DNA from: Dermanyssus gallinae
Taxonomy: Eukaryota; Arthropoda; Arachnida; Mesostigmata; Dermanyssidae
DNA length: 64,000 bases
Reading direction: 5' to 3'
NCBI GenBank assembly: GCA_003439945.1
Contig: QVRM01003983.1
Span: 84,348 to 148,347, forward strand
The position numbers and the translations under genes are program-made. The notes under the pieces are model-generated. The model saw only the letters and a list, made by a program, of their open reading frames with translations. It made no database searches and was not told the DNA's origin. Of the stretch, positions 1-10,105 are shown in pieces. The first letter of the stretch is position 1. Each line of letters begins with the position of its first letter.

Positions 1-284
1 ACTCCGACGTCAGTCAGATCGTGTGCTTTAGGAGCCCTGTTGAGGTTTTCCAACACTTTAATGTTTCTTAAATTAGAAAATAATATGGCTGTTTAGCCAT
101 ATTATAATTTATTTGCGGTTGTCGCGGTTTGCGACCTATAATCTGTGTGCTGGGCACTGTGTCATGGTCGCATACATAGCATCTCTTGTTGGCCGTGCTT
201 TGTATTGTGGCTTCCGCATTTGAAAGTCCGCCCTAGTACCATCCTTGGCCGTAGGATACGAGATGAGAGTATTGCTGGTCGACA

Positions 285-480
285 ATACTGAGTGCGCTTA
301 AGCAGAAGGAAATTTTCCCATACCTGCGGCGCATAACATCATCGTATCTTGAAGTGCCTACACTCTTGACGCTAAGTGAAACTCACCAAATGATGGCGGA
401 TGTGCTACAGGGCTTAGTGCTCGGCCCAGTTCTATGGGACGCTGGCCGAAAAAAGTTCGGCGGGGGGCTCATCCATAGGC
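285..480 (+). pseudogene. R1-type LINE reverse transcriptase fragment
   Basis: One open frame carries a stretch resembling the middle of an R1-clade reverse transcriptase. A PYLRRITSSYL segment comes first, followed by LVLGPVLWDA, a degraded form of the conserved block that normally reads QGSVLGPxLWN. Nothing before or after extends the domain, so this is a short relic, not a gene. The assignment uses family knowledge of R1 RT block B; the orientation is read directly from the frame. Confidence 0.55.
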
Positions 481-520
481 TAAATAAAGGTGGCTGCATG
501 AAGCTTTCCTTTCCTGGTCT

Positions 521-2250
521 CGAGATAATTTTGTACAGTTCCGAACCAGGTGGGGTTGGGGGTGGTTTTTAGTAGGTAGTGCGCTCGGATCGGATTGAGT
601 CATATACTCCCCTCGTTTAGCCGCACACTACCCGACATTACACCGGCAGGTGTGCGAAAATGCATTGATTACTCCCAGACAAATAAAAAATAAGAGCTGT
701 CCTAACGTACGACCCAAGAACGGACACGGTCAGTTTCAAAACTACACGGAAAGAATTAAACAGGCTAACAGAGACATCTGTCTGACGTAGAGCCCACCGC
801 TTTGCACTACTGGGCTATCTAAGAGCGGGACGCGGGTTCCACCGCTGTGAGGGACATTCAACTATCAGGTCATCAACTGCATGATGACGTGGGCGGAAAT
901 GCGGAAGGAGGCGGCGAACTGGTTTAACGCCAGTTTGGCACTCAAAAGTACTCTATAAAAAGCCAGAAGGGAGAGGTTCGATTTATACAAAGGTCGAGGA
1001 AAAGCGGGGGGGGGGAGGGGGGTAAGCAGCTCGGTTTTACGCCCTGTCCAGAGAGCCAGACTGGATCAAAATGGGACTGCTCTCACCCTCTGGTCAATTC
1101 AAACGGTGGTGCGTGAAGATAATAATAACAGGCGCGCAGGGGCGCCTCTTCCGTGGTTTCGAAAATATCCCAACACTTGGATTGGGGGTGTTGAGAGGAA
1201 TTCGAGTTTGATAATAAAAAAATCTATGTCTTGTATTTTTAAGGCTGGTGTTACTTAACTAGGGTCAAGCGTTGTCTATGTGGAAGACGACCTATTTTCG
1301 GTTCACAAGTTGTGGACGCGTTAACTTAAATTCATCTTGAATTCATTGGAGTTGCTGGCAATAGAAATCCGTATTGATTATCTGGTTTTTCTCTCAAATT
1401 TAAAGTAACCCACCAACGACATAGCATAGCCTTATTTGCGTGGATGTTTTGTTTGAATTAATTCTGGAAACTACCTTCGTCCTCGGACTTCGTCCTTAGA
1501 ATATTTGTCTGTTTACGTTCTTATGGATGACCCACTCGTTAACGCAGATTACCAAACGATCCAAGAACGAAGCTTGGCAGTAGCGACTGAGGGGGGAAGT
1601 GCAAACATACACACCAATTTGTTGGCGTTACCTAATACAAGTAAGAAGCCCACTTACAGAACTTAAAATTTATTCCAAGTTTTTATAGCTGACAATGGTT
1701 GATCTATCCGCGAGTTTTAATGGTAAATAGTAATAACGGTTAGAATTTGTTGTAGCTCTAAGCGCAGAATGTAAAAACGCAAAAGTTTTCAGCAAAGAGA
1801 GTCAACTAGTCTTTAGTTGCAGGAAAAAGTATTTCACCCGAAACTTGAAAAATTTTCGGCAGGCTCATTTGTTGATTGATTCATCTCTCAGGTTAGTGGG
1901 GATGTTTCAAGAAGCTATATCAGCGTACTCCGAAAAAAAGAGCAAGTTCCGACAATTTGGCAGAGATTTTTTGTTCGGAATTCGTACAGCAAAACACCCC
2001 AAATTTGCATTTGTTTATTCACAATTTTTCTCCTTTCTCATAATTCAATTCAGCATTTATTTCACCCCAAATTAGTAGACAGCTGATTCAATTTTCACAA
2101 GGTGTCACAATGTGACTTCGTGGTCTCACAATATGTAACTAACTTTAGATGATAAGGACGTTTCGCAAATTTCTGCACACACAAGTATACGATAGCGTCC
2201 AATATCACACTTTCTGCAAAAGCTTCAACAACATTCTTCAGTATTAAAAC
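521..2250. other. Unassigned intergenic sequence
   Basis: I see no recognisable coding domain, RNA gene or complete repeat here. There are G-rich runs near 1007-1022. Short open frames are present, but none has a domain signature. Confidence 0.4.
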
Positions 2251-2259
2251 AGCTTAGCT

Positions 2260-2748
2260 TCATGCATTCATGCATATGTATTGGTGGTACCCGTGCCAGG
2301 TTATTCGGCAGATTAGCGAGCGGTTCTTTTGCATGGCTCCTTTCCATCTATGTAAACAAAAGGCCGGGCCATCCGTATAATTCTCAGCTACAAATTTTAG
2401 ATTTCTGTTTTCTCTATAGGCTCGATATGAGTCTAGAATATGCGCTGTAAATGGTGTGTTATTAAGTGCTAGGTCATCAATAAGTGTTCTCTCTTCGCAC
2501 ATCTTTAAGACAAGTGTTGCCGACGCGCCCTTTTGACTTTTTAAACTTTTTAAATGGCTAAGGGTCAAGTATGGTGCAATTCTAGAAAGACAGTATGTTG
2601 CTACAAGGAGTACTTTGATTTTAAAGCAATTTATAGCCGTTTTTACGTCCACGTCGTGTATATTGCCTAACAAAAACGTCGCAGACGTAGCTTTTGCTTG
2701 TATCTCCTCGATATGTTTGCTAAAGGAGAGGCCCTTCTCATAAAGCAA
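2260..2748 (-). pseudogene. LINE reverse transcriptase C-terminal fragment
   Basis: A 162-codon open stretch on the minus strand resembles the thumb and C-terminal part of a non-LTR reverse transcriptase. It begins with a segment like LSFSKHIEEIQAKA, corresponding to the region after the 'YLG' motif (substrate helix H-K-HI). It then shows LLVATYCLSRIAPYLT, resembling the usual 'VLPVATYG' block. The palm with the catalytic Asp residues is absent, so it is a 5'-truncated or broken copy. The clade is uncertain (CR1/Jockey-like). Confidence 0.6.
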
Positions 2749-2799
2749 ATGCAGAGCCTACCAGCTGATGCAGTAACGGCTGCTCTATTATAAGCGTAA

Positions 2800-2807
2800 T
2801 ATATAAA

Positions 2808-2846
<39 letters not shown>
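2800..2846. repeat. (TA)n microsatellite
   Basis: Uninterrupted TA array. It lies beside the downstream end of the minus-strand mariner remnant, in keeping with mariner insertion at TA. Confidence 0.9.
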
Positions 2847-2847
<1 letters not shown>

Positions 2848-2884
2848 ACACATGTCGTTACAACAGAAAGCTAAATGCTGTATT

Positions 2885-3881
2885 GTCCATTTCGTTAAAG
2901 TATCTTAGTCCAACGTTCGGGCAAGCTCATAATTCCATCCCTCCAGAAGGTGGCGTCCCGGCTTCCGAAGTAATGATCTATATAGGTTTTAACACCATCA
3001 AGATAATAGAATTTTTTGCCACTAAGGGACTTTTGAAGGAACCGAAAGAGATGGTAACTTAACGCAGGATGTGGCAAAATATCGCATCCAACTTCCATTA
3101 ACTTCTTGGTGATGAGCAAAGATGGCTCGGTTTGCGTTGTCGTGGTGGAAAGTCAATCCTCTTCTGCTCGCCAATTCCTGCCTGCTTTCTAGTCGATTGC
3201 CCTCTTTGAATTGTTTGAACTCCAGTTGTTGACAGTACTTGATCGTATTAATCGTTTCGTTTGGTTGTAATAGCTCCTAATAGATCACCCATTCGTATGC
3301 CACCAAAAACTTTACATAACTCTTGTATGGGGGTTCGGGCTTGCCAGTTGCTTGGGGTTCACTCCCTTAAGCCGCGCCTTTTTGCGGATGACGTTCTTAT
3401 AGAGTATCGATTTATCATACCCTGTCACCATGGTGCGAAAGAAGGGGCGATCCTCGCTCTTTTTTAAAAGCTGATCGCCTTCTGGCATACGCTTCTCTAG
3501 TTGGCGATTGCTGAACGCGCGCGGCACGCATACATTCAACTTGCTGATGTGAAGATGTCTTTGACCGGATGTCCGTGGTACATCCACAAATGGGACAAAC
3601 CGCTTTCGAACTGTCTTATCTGTTGCTGCCTTTCCGCCATATACATATCTTAGCTACGACGTAGGTTGCATTCTTTCCTTTCCGGAAATAGAATAGCATT
3701 CGTTGCTCGAATGCACCTTTAGCTCTGCCATCTTCACTCGGGCGCTGCAATTTGCGTGAGTTAAAAATTCAAACGAATTCCACGGTATAAGACAGCGAAG
3801 GTCTGCTCTTACCGTCATGTAAACAAACAACCCCCTCCCAACAATTTTGATCCTTTTCCAGTTCCGAGCAGTGCGACGCAC
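2885..3881 (-). pseudogene. Mariner transposase remnant
   Basis: The minus strand encodes decayed pieces of a mariner transposase in order. Near 3600-3640 lies a YGGKAATDKTVRKRF segment matching the N-terminal helix-turn-helix boundary. At 3312-3587 lies NRQLEKRMPEGDQLL...FFRTMVTGYDKSILYKNV, corresponding to the block around the first catalytic Asp, normally VTGDEKWILYDN; here the D is replaced by Y. At 2895-3119 lies LPHPALSYHLFRFLQKSL...FWRDGIMSLPERW, the C-terminal end. The YSPDLAPSD segment holding the third catalytic Asp is deleted, leaving ALSYHLF. Frame changes separate the pieces. The copy is clearly dead. I did not define its terminal repeats. Confidence 0.8.
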
Positions 3882-3905
3882 GCTACTTTGGGAACGGACT
3901 TATGG

Positions 3906-3957
<52 letters not shown>
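3906..3957. repeat. (TA)n(GA)n compound microsatellite
   Basis: A TA array runs directly into a GA array. It forms the left boundary of the foldback element that follows. Confidence 0.9.
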
Positions 3958-4575
3958 TTTTGAAAATTGATAGAGGGATTTGTATAGCTCGGTGAACCAA
4001 TCATTATTTTCAATGGAACATCTGAGACGTCTTGTTTCGGAGTAAGGGTGAGAGTACTAAAATCTGTCATACTGGTGTTGTTGCCTGACATAGGAGCCAA
4101 AATATGTGCTTGCGAGATAACCAATCCTTCTATACAGAAACTAAACACATCGTCGTGTTCTTGAGAAGATATGCTTCTCTGGAGGACACAAACTACTGGC
4201 TAGAAGATAGTAGGGTTATGATGTTGCGGTATTGGGTGTAAAAGCTAATAATATAATTTCAATGTTTGCGAATTCTCTCATAAACGACCTTGTCACAGCT
4301 TTTAGCCGTAAATCCTCCACAGAAAAAAAAATATGTGCTCAACCATACGACGATAGCTTCATTTTTTTTATAGGTAGACTGGTTGTCTTACAATCGCACA
4401 TTTTGTGCTCCTATGTCGGGCAACAACACCAGTGTCACAAATTTTAGTAATTCCACTCTCACCCTGAGACAATACTTCTTAGAGACAATGTTCCATTAAA
4501 AAACAAATTTTCTTTAACAAGCTCTACAATTCCCTAAAACGATTTTTAGAAAAATCGGACACCCTGTATATATAT
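3958..4575. mobile_element. Foldback inverted-repeat element, family FB1, shorter copy
   Basis: The left arm (about 3958-4160) and right arm (about 4378-4575) are imperfect reverse complements. Shared landmarks are AATGGAACAT, a CTTGTTTCGGAGT-like segment, GGTGAGAGT, ACTGGTGTTGTTGCC and GACATAGGAGC, all recurring inverted in the right arm. The terminal right-arm sequence ends ACACCCTGTATATA. The same arms occur in the larger palindrome at 42.2-43.2 kb, and the middle (4205-4290) matches positions about 42893-42972 there. This copy has therefore lost its central section. No transposase is encoded, so it is a non-autonomous element. TA arrays flank both sides. Confidence 0.75.
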
Positions 4576-4593
4576 ATATATATATATATATAA
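4566..4593. repeat. (TA)n microsatellite
   Basis: TA array at the right boundary of the FB1 copy; probably the expanded TA target of the element. Confidence 0.85.
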
Positions 4594-5860
4594 GGCTGCG
4601 CCCTCGCTCATGAAGACTCACAGAGTTTGCAATGATGCTTCATCGTTGGAGAGCCAGCAAAACGCTAGGAAATCAAAGCGTAGTAAATGGCCCGCCCGGT
4701 TGACTCTTTGGTCTCTCTTCCTCCTTTAGCTGAAACTTGCGCTCGCCAACGTAATGTTGCTTTTTGCAAGCCTCCGTGTACCTATGGTACTGTGGCTCTT
4801 GGTGGTACAAGCTGACTCAGCGAAGCGTCAGCACGAGAGTAGAGACTTCGATCGAAGATCGCCTGTAATGAGAGGGTCAAGCAGGAAGAAACAGGCACAG
4901 TTCAAATCATACTAGCGCTCTCTCTCTCTCGAAGACATTCGAAGACTAACCTTGCAAAGCTTCAATGGTAGGACGAGCTGTCCCGCCTAGTCTTTGACCT
5001 AGCCTAAGCTACGCTGCCACCGTGGCTGCCGCTCTTAGTTATCTGCGGTCGATGAGACCGATGTTGGCTGTAAATATTTCATATGGACGCTTTTTATTAT
5101 CGCGTTTTCGAAATGTTCGTACCTCCTCAAGGAAGCCTTTCCTCCGTAGTACTGCTACTACTGCTACTAAACGATTCCGATCGATATGCAGTAAGTAGGC
5201 AGTCAAGAGTTGGATGAGGAGAGGAGGAGGAGGAGAAGGGGGGTTTGCAATGGCGACTTAGTAAACGAACGTCTATCGATGCCGGGTCCAGTTGCCTCGG
5301 TCCTCATCTGACTGCTCGGCCGAGGGCTTCGGAAGGTCACCTCTTCAAGCTAATGAAATGACTGCAGCTAAATATAGATCGCACTACGTAAATAATCTAT
5401 GAGCCATCATTGCATAAAAAACGCGCTAGCGTTAAGCAGGCTTCATTTTAATCTTAGCACAAAATTGGCGAGCTCTATTCGAATATAATGTGCTCTCTTT
5501 AAACAAAGCGTTTTGCCAACGTTTACCGAACAATTGCTAAATAGGTTTCGGGCCACGTGCGGATCGGATAGGAACTTTTCAGTAGGTACGATGCTACACA
5601 ATACTGGTCAATAGTCCGTGCCGAACCGTGTCATAGACTTTACCAGCAGTTCTGACTGCAGTATAGATCGCTTACATTAACGACAGCGCGACTACTAGAC
5701 GGGAAACTTCTGCCCACAACTCAAAACACTTTTTTGTGGTAAGAGGGAAACATGCTTTTACACACACCCGAAGCCCCACTAAAAACCTCTCACCTAAATG
5801 GCCTCAGGAAGAGGCGAGAAGCTGGAACCCTTTTTTATTACTACTTCAACCCCTACTTCT
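4594..5860. other. Unassigned sequence
   Basis: No domain or RNA gene recognised. It contains a (TC)n run near 4918-4930, a CTACTG triplet stretch near 5150-5170 and a purine-rich GAGGAG stretch near 5217-5240. Confidence 0.4.
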
Positions 5861-5863
5861 CCC

Positions 5864-6370
5864 TTAGGGTTGCGTGGACAAAGCGCACATCGCGGTCTGC
5901 ATCAAATCTTTTTGTTTAATGATGGCCGCGACAAAATCCTTCGGGATGTGCCGGCGTTGGGTGTCGTGCAAGAGGGCCTGAGCCCTTTGTTCACGTGTTA
6001 CCGGGAGTTCCCGGTCTAAGAGCCACGCCAGCTCCGCCCTGTCCGCGCTGAAAGCCGCGCATACTTCGAAGGTGTGTTTGACGTCGTCTTCTTCTCCTGA
6101 GTCGCAGAGAATGCATGCTGGCGACGGGGCACGTCCGATACAATGTAGGTATTTTCCTAAGGTGCCGTGGCCCGTCAAAACTTGTGTCAGAGGGTGGTAC
6201 GACAGTGATCCCTCTCGCCTTTTGAACCACTCCCGAACATCCGGGATAATGGAGCGAGTCCAGAAACCCGGCTGTCCCGCCTGAATCTCCAACCATCTAT
6301 TGTTCTAAGCGTCTAGTGTCTGACGTCGTGCGTCTTCCTGAGAGATAGAGGAGTCCGCACGACGTACTGC
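5864..6370 (-). pseudogene. R1-type LINE ORF2 C-terminal fragment
   Basis: The minus strand encodes the extreme C-terminus of an R1-clade ORF2 protein. A segment like FWTRSIIPDVREWFKRREG leads into LTGHGTLGKYLHCIGRA. This is followed by a CCHC-like zinc motif with PACILCDSGEEDDVKHTFEVC and a tail ADRAELAWLL. This C-terminal CCHC arrangement after the 'LTGHG' block is characteristic of R1 elements. The open stretch is about 142 codons, with matching sequence continuing upstream to about 6370. The RT and endonuclease domains are missing. It is a fragment and not expected to be functional. Confidence 0.8.
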
Positions 6371-7114
6371 GCTTTCCAGAACCCTTAGTTACCCAAGCGA
6401 TCTGCCTCGATAGTACTTGAATAGCCGCGGTGGACGCAGTTTTGTTGGCTCTTGCAAAACAACTCAAAATACGGCTCAGCTACACACTACAGAACTAGTA
6501 CCTACGGATTAAACCTTCCGGTGCAGACGGAGGCGTTCGGTCTACCGCTAAACGCCAAACACTGCGGCATGTGGGACGTCAGACGCCCGCAAGCGTCATC
6601 GCTTTGTTGGTGAGGCGACTCAGCACCGTCTGATTAGGTTTTGCAGGTTAAAATGGACGTAAAGCTATTGGGGTAAATTCGCCCCTGTCACAACGCTTTC
6701 CGATGAGTGTAAGCGAGACTTTTTTAGAAGGTGTAGTCGAATAAACAAAACATTAATCTGAGGGTCGTTAGTTATTCTATAGTATACGATTTTGCGTGTA
6801 TGTGCTGTTCAATGAGGGGCTGCCTCGAGGGTAAGCTCCACTGGTAGCACTCTACACAAGCCCTAGTGAAGCTAGTTATTCACATTTCCCTGTAACCATA
6901 AAATTAAATAATCAATTATCAAGTCTGTGAAAGGGCTAAACCGAGCAAAAAGTATCAGACACATTTATCAGCGTGATCAGAAAAGTAAGAGTAGACACTG
7001 TGTTAGTAATTGCAGGTGTTAGGAGTGGCGCAATTCTTTCTCTGTCAAAAATATGACATTTGTTCGCCTACTTCAATATTATCACGTGCCGTATAACTCG
7101 ACGTATGCGATGTT
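6371..7114. other. Unassigned sequence
   Basis: No recognisable coding domain or RNA; moderately AT-rich from about 6720 onward. Confidence 0.4.
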
Positions 7115-7720
7115 TTGTCGCATGCCGTCATCATCACATTTATTTTACTTATATTAAATATGCATATTAAAGCGATATTTATAGTGTTATCAGCTGCTCT
7201 AGGCATATCTTTCGAGAGCAGCAATCTGTCCATATGGGTCAGGCAGGCAGACGCATGATATTTTGCACACGTTTGAAAGCACAGTCTACAAATGCACTGT
7301 GTGTAATCCTCGTGAAAGCTTATATTCAAACGCATCAAGTAATATTAGCCATGAACTATGCATCTGGCACAGAGATGGCGTTTGTCATATGCGAGACCAG
7401 GCCAGTGGTAAGAGGCACTTAAAATAGCCAGGTTTCTAACATCTCCTTCGACTTGATCAGCTGCGGCATCTTCACCATCAATGGAATTATTTCAACAGCC
7501 GGTGCACAGTCTGAAATTAGGATAATCAAAGTGATATCTTTATGTACACTGGAAAACACCTTTTAATCAAAGTTTGCCCGAATGAGGTGTCTCCGTACAC
7601 TGTCAAAACAATACATCAGCCTGGAAACAATCCTGAGGTGGAAGAGTGCTACTCCCTTCGTGACGGGCAGTTGTCGAACGTGGCTTATCTCTCCAAAAAG
7701 AGAGACTAGAGCTCTGCGCA
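7115..7720 (+). repeat. Dispersed repeat family DR1, copy A
   Basis: This segment is repeated in diverged form about 680-740 bp downstream (copy B). Matching landmarks include ATCAGCTGCTCT..GGCAT, TTTCGAGAG, CATGAACTATG, TTGTCATATGC.AGACC and AGTTTGCCCGAATGAGGTGT, in the same order and orientation. The first ~100 bp also appears at 40.3 kb inside an R1 element. No protein domain is recognised in it. Confidence 0.65.
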
Positions 7721-7849
7721 CTGTCCCGTTGAAGGTGGCCCTAGTACAATGGAGCCGAAGCTCCAGATGACGAAAAGAGCCTTGCCATATGTAAAACTTA
7801 CTGAAACTCGCTTCTAAAAGTATTCTACCGGAGTAGGGAGTTGATACAA

Positions 7850-8460
7850 TTTAGCATGATATATTTCAGATGATACTTCATTGTACTTCGCATTATCACT
7901 GCTGCTCTCAGCATGTCATTCGAGAGAGGCATGTTATTCGATAAATGCATGATACTTCGCACACCCCATAAACTATGAATCTGGCATACCCGTGGCGATT
8001 ACACGAAGAAACCATATGATGAATCATGAACTATGTGTCTATCAAGTGGCAATTGTCATATGCAAGACCCGATCTAAGCTGAGAAGCTCCGAGTGTATCC
8101 AGGGCCCTTTCGCCGAGTGCATTCAGATCTCATCCTTAACCTTCCGCCGGTCTTTATTTTCCCATTCCAAGGCAGCGTCTTTAATCGCAATCGATATATT
8201 TTAGCAACCATTGCATAACCTGACATGAGTTACACGAAGCGGCTTTTTACCCGCCTTCACAATCAAAGTACTCAGATTATGTACATTGCAAAACATTTTC
8301 AAGCAAGCCAAAGTTTGCCCGAATGAGGTGTCCTCATTCACTGTCAAGTTTGTACATTTGCCTTGGAACAACATTGAGGCAGAAGCGATCCATCCAGAAG
8401 GATGGATAGTCGCCGAACGCCTACCTCCCCAGATGAGGAGAGTAAAGTGTCACTAACAAA
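7850..8460 (+). repeat. Dispersed repeat family DR1, copy B
   Basis: A direct repeat of copy A. The AGTTTGCCCGAATGAGGTGT landmark lies near 8312 versus 7571 in copy A. CATGAACTATG lies near 8027 versus 7350, so the two copies differ by an indel of roughly 60 bp. An extra CATAAACTATGAATCTGGCAT variant near 7968 suggests an internal duplication. Confidence 0.6.
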
Positions 8461-8469
8461 TAAGCTTGA

Positions 8470-9105
8470 AATTACGCCCAGAAGAGAACCGACAACACCA
8501 TGCGTGTCAGTCTCTTCGCCAGTAGATTTCAAGGTGTTCTACATAACGTATTTTTTTCCTAGACCGATATATAAAAAAGGCCTGTGCGATCACCGACTAG
8601 GCCCGGGCACCGTACCCTACCGAGGCAATCTTCTTGATAGGCCGGAGGAACCGTTTCGCTCTTTAGCTCCGCCTCAACATACCTTGGAGATAGGCATAGT
8701 CAACATATTAAGGTATCCTGCGGTGTTTCGTGATCGGGGGTTTACGAAGCACTCCCCATTGGCGCTGGGCGACCGATAAAGCATGAACCATCCCGCTTTG
8801 TGCAAGAGCATTTTGGAGTTTGCCTAATTCCATGACTAAAACCCGACACACATCGCCTCTTTCTGGCCTTTGGGCAAAAAGCTGGCTGCGAGTAGCTTCT
8901 CTTTTTTCCCTCAATTGTTTAAAAAAATTGCGCAAGCAGTCCACGTTCGATGGGGGGGGGGGGGGAAGATGACTTTTATTAAGTTAGAACCCCCGATTAC
9001 CGGCTCGCACTTGCAATTGCTCTTCTGCCGTAATGCCCATGTGTGCGTATCACATGTTTCATCAATTTCTTTAAAAAAGACTAGATGAAATATCTTCCAC
9101 TTTTA
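8470..9105. other. Unassigned sequence with a poly(G) run
   Basis: A G homopolymer lies at about 8951-8965. An open frame of 125 codons begins at 8402, but its product resembles no family I know and overlaps repeat DR1; I do not call it a gene. Confidence 0.35.
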
Positions 9106-9107
9106 TA

Positions 9108-10105
9108 TACTTATACTTTTATTTGCTTATATATTTGAGGTAACAAATATCTTCTTATGAACGTGTAAAACGGATAAAATAAGTGGAAATGTCACATATG
9201 CTCCAGGTTCGGGCGTGCCCAGTCTAGCAGAGTTCCGCGCACAGAGGCGGCGTTACCCCGCTGAATGTCCAGCGATAGTCTCTGGTACAGCTCTAGTGTC
9301 CTCTGTCGAACGGTTGGGCGCCTTGCCGACACGTTGAATGAGTTTGTGCGTCTTCGGCCCAGGTCCCCCAGTGTCTCGAATGCCAGTGGGCAAAAATCAT
9401 TGGCGTAGGTACTGGCATAGTTTCTGCACTTGTTCGCCTTCGCCAACATAGATGCGTGACCAGCATGTTCCGCTCCCGCACTAACCATTAAAGGGGGTAA
9501 TGATTCAGTAACGGTTGCGTCCCATACTAGCATGCGACCCATCCCAAAGGCCGTTAGTGTCAGTCCGTCCGGTCGTTTTCCATCATTCCTGCAGAGGCCA
9601 GGAGGCTCGAGAATGCAAGGAAAGCCAGCAGACCTCAAGGCTCGGCTAAAAAACCGAGCAAGATGGCTTAGTGGCAAAGCCTTTGCCTTGCATTCTGGAG
9701 GACTGGGTTGGTTGGCCCCGCACTAATCCGAATAGTGTCGTCATCTAGTAGAGTGCCTAAGTGAGCACTGGGGAGAGCCTGTAACCAGGCCCCGGCACTT
9801 TTTGCGGAGACCGCCCGTAGCCTGGCCTTTTTAGTCGTAGTGGGGGCTTGCTCAGTGTCTTCCACTGCAAATATTGTGTACTTTTCAATGTAAGTTACAG
9901 TGTACGCAGGTAAGTGAAGAGGCTCGTCCGATACGGTACAGGTATTTTCTAACAACTCCGTTCTCATAAGAGGAGTTGCATACACACCGCAAATTTGCAT
10001 CACAGGGTAAAAAGTGACTTTTGGTGTTCGTCGAGCCATACTACGAGATCGTGCGTCGTCTATGGCTGGCCTGTAGGTATCGAGATTCATCGTCTCTTTC
10101 ATACC
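9108..10105 (-). mobile_element. LINE fragment with restriction-like endonuclease motif (family RLE-L1), copy 1
   Basis: The minus strand encodes the C-terminal part of a non-LTR ORF2. At 9668-10102 lies an upstream block ending KARLRAVSAKSAGAWLQALP followed by LLDDDTIRIS. After a gap that removes the usual CCHC zinc region, 9192-9677 encodes FFSRALRSAGFPCILEPPG...RPDG...VWDATV...KANKCRNYA...FETLG...LSLDIQRGNAASV. The RPDG-x(n)-WDATV-x(n)-K..Y spacing resembles the PD-(D/E)xK core of R2-type restriction-like endonucleases; that reading is inference. The 3' end, on the minus strand, is near 9108 and AT-rich. Two further copies are at 19.2 and 62.2 kb. Confidence 0.7.
9658..9725 (+). other. Possible tRNA-derived (SINE-like) segment
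   Basis: GATGGCTTAGTGGCAAAGCC resembles a tRNA A-box region. About 35 bp later GGGTTGGTTGGCCCC resembles a degraded B box. It sits exactly where the CCHC region of the surrounding LINE fragment is missing. The match is weak and could be chance. Confidence 0.25.
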
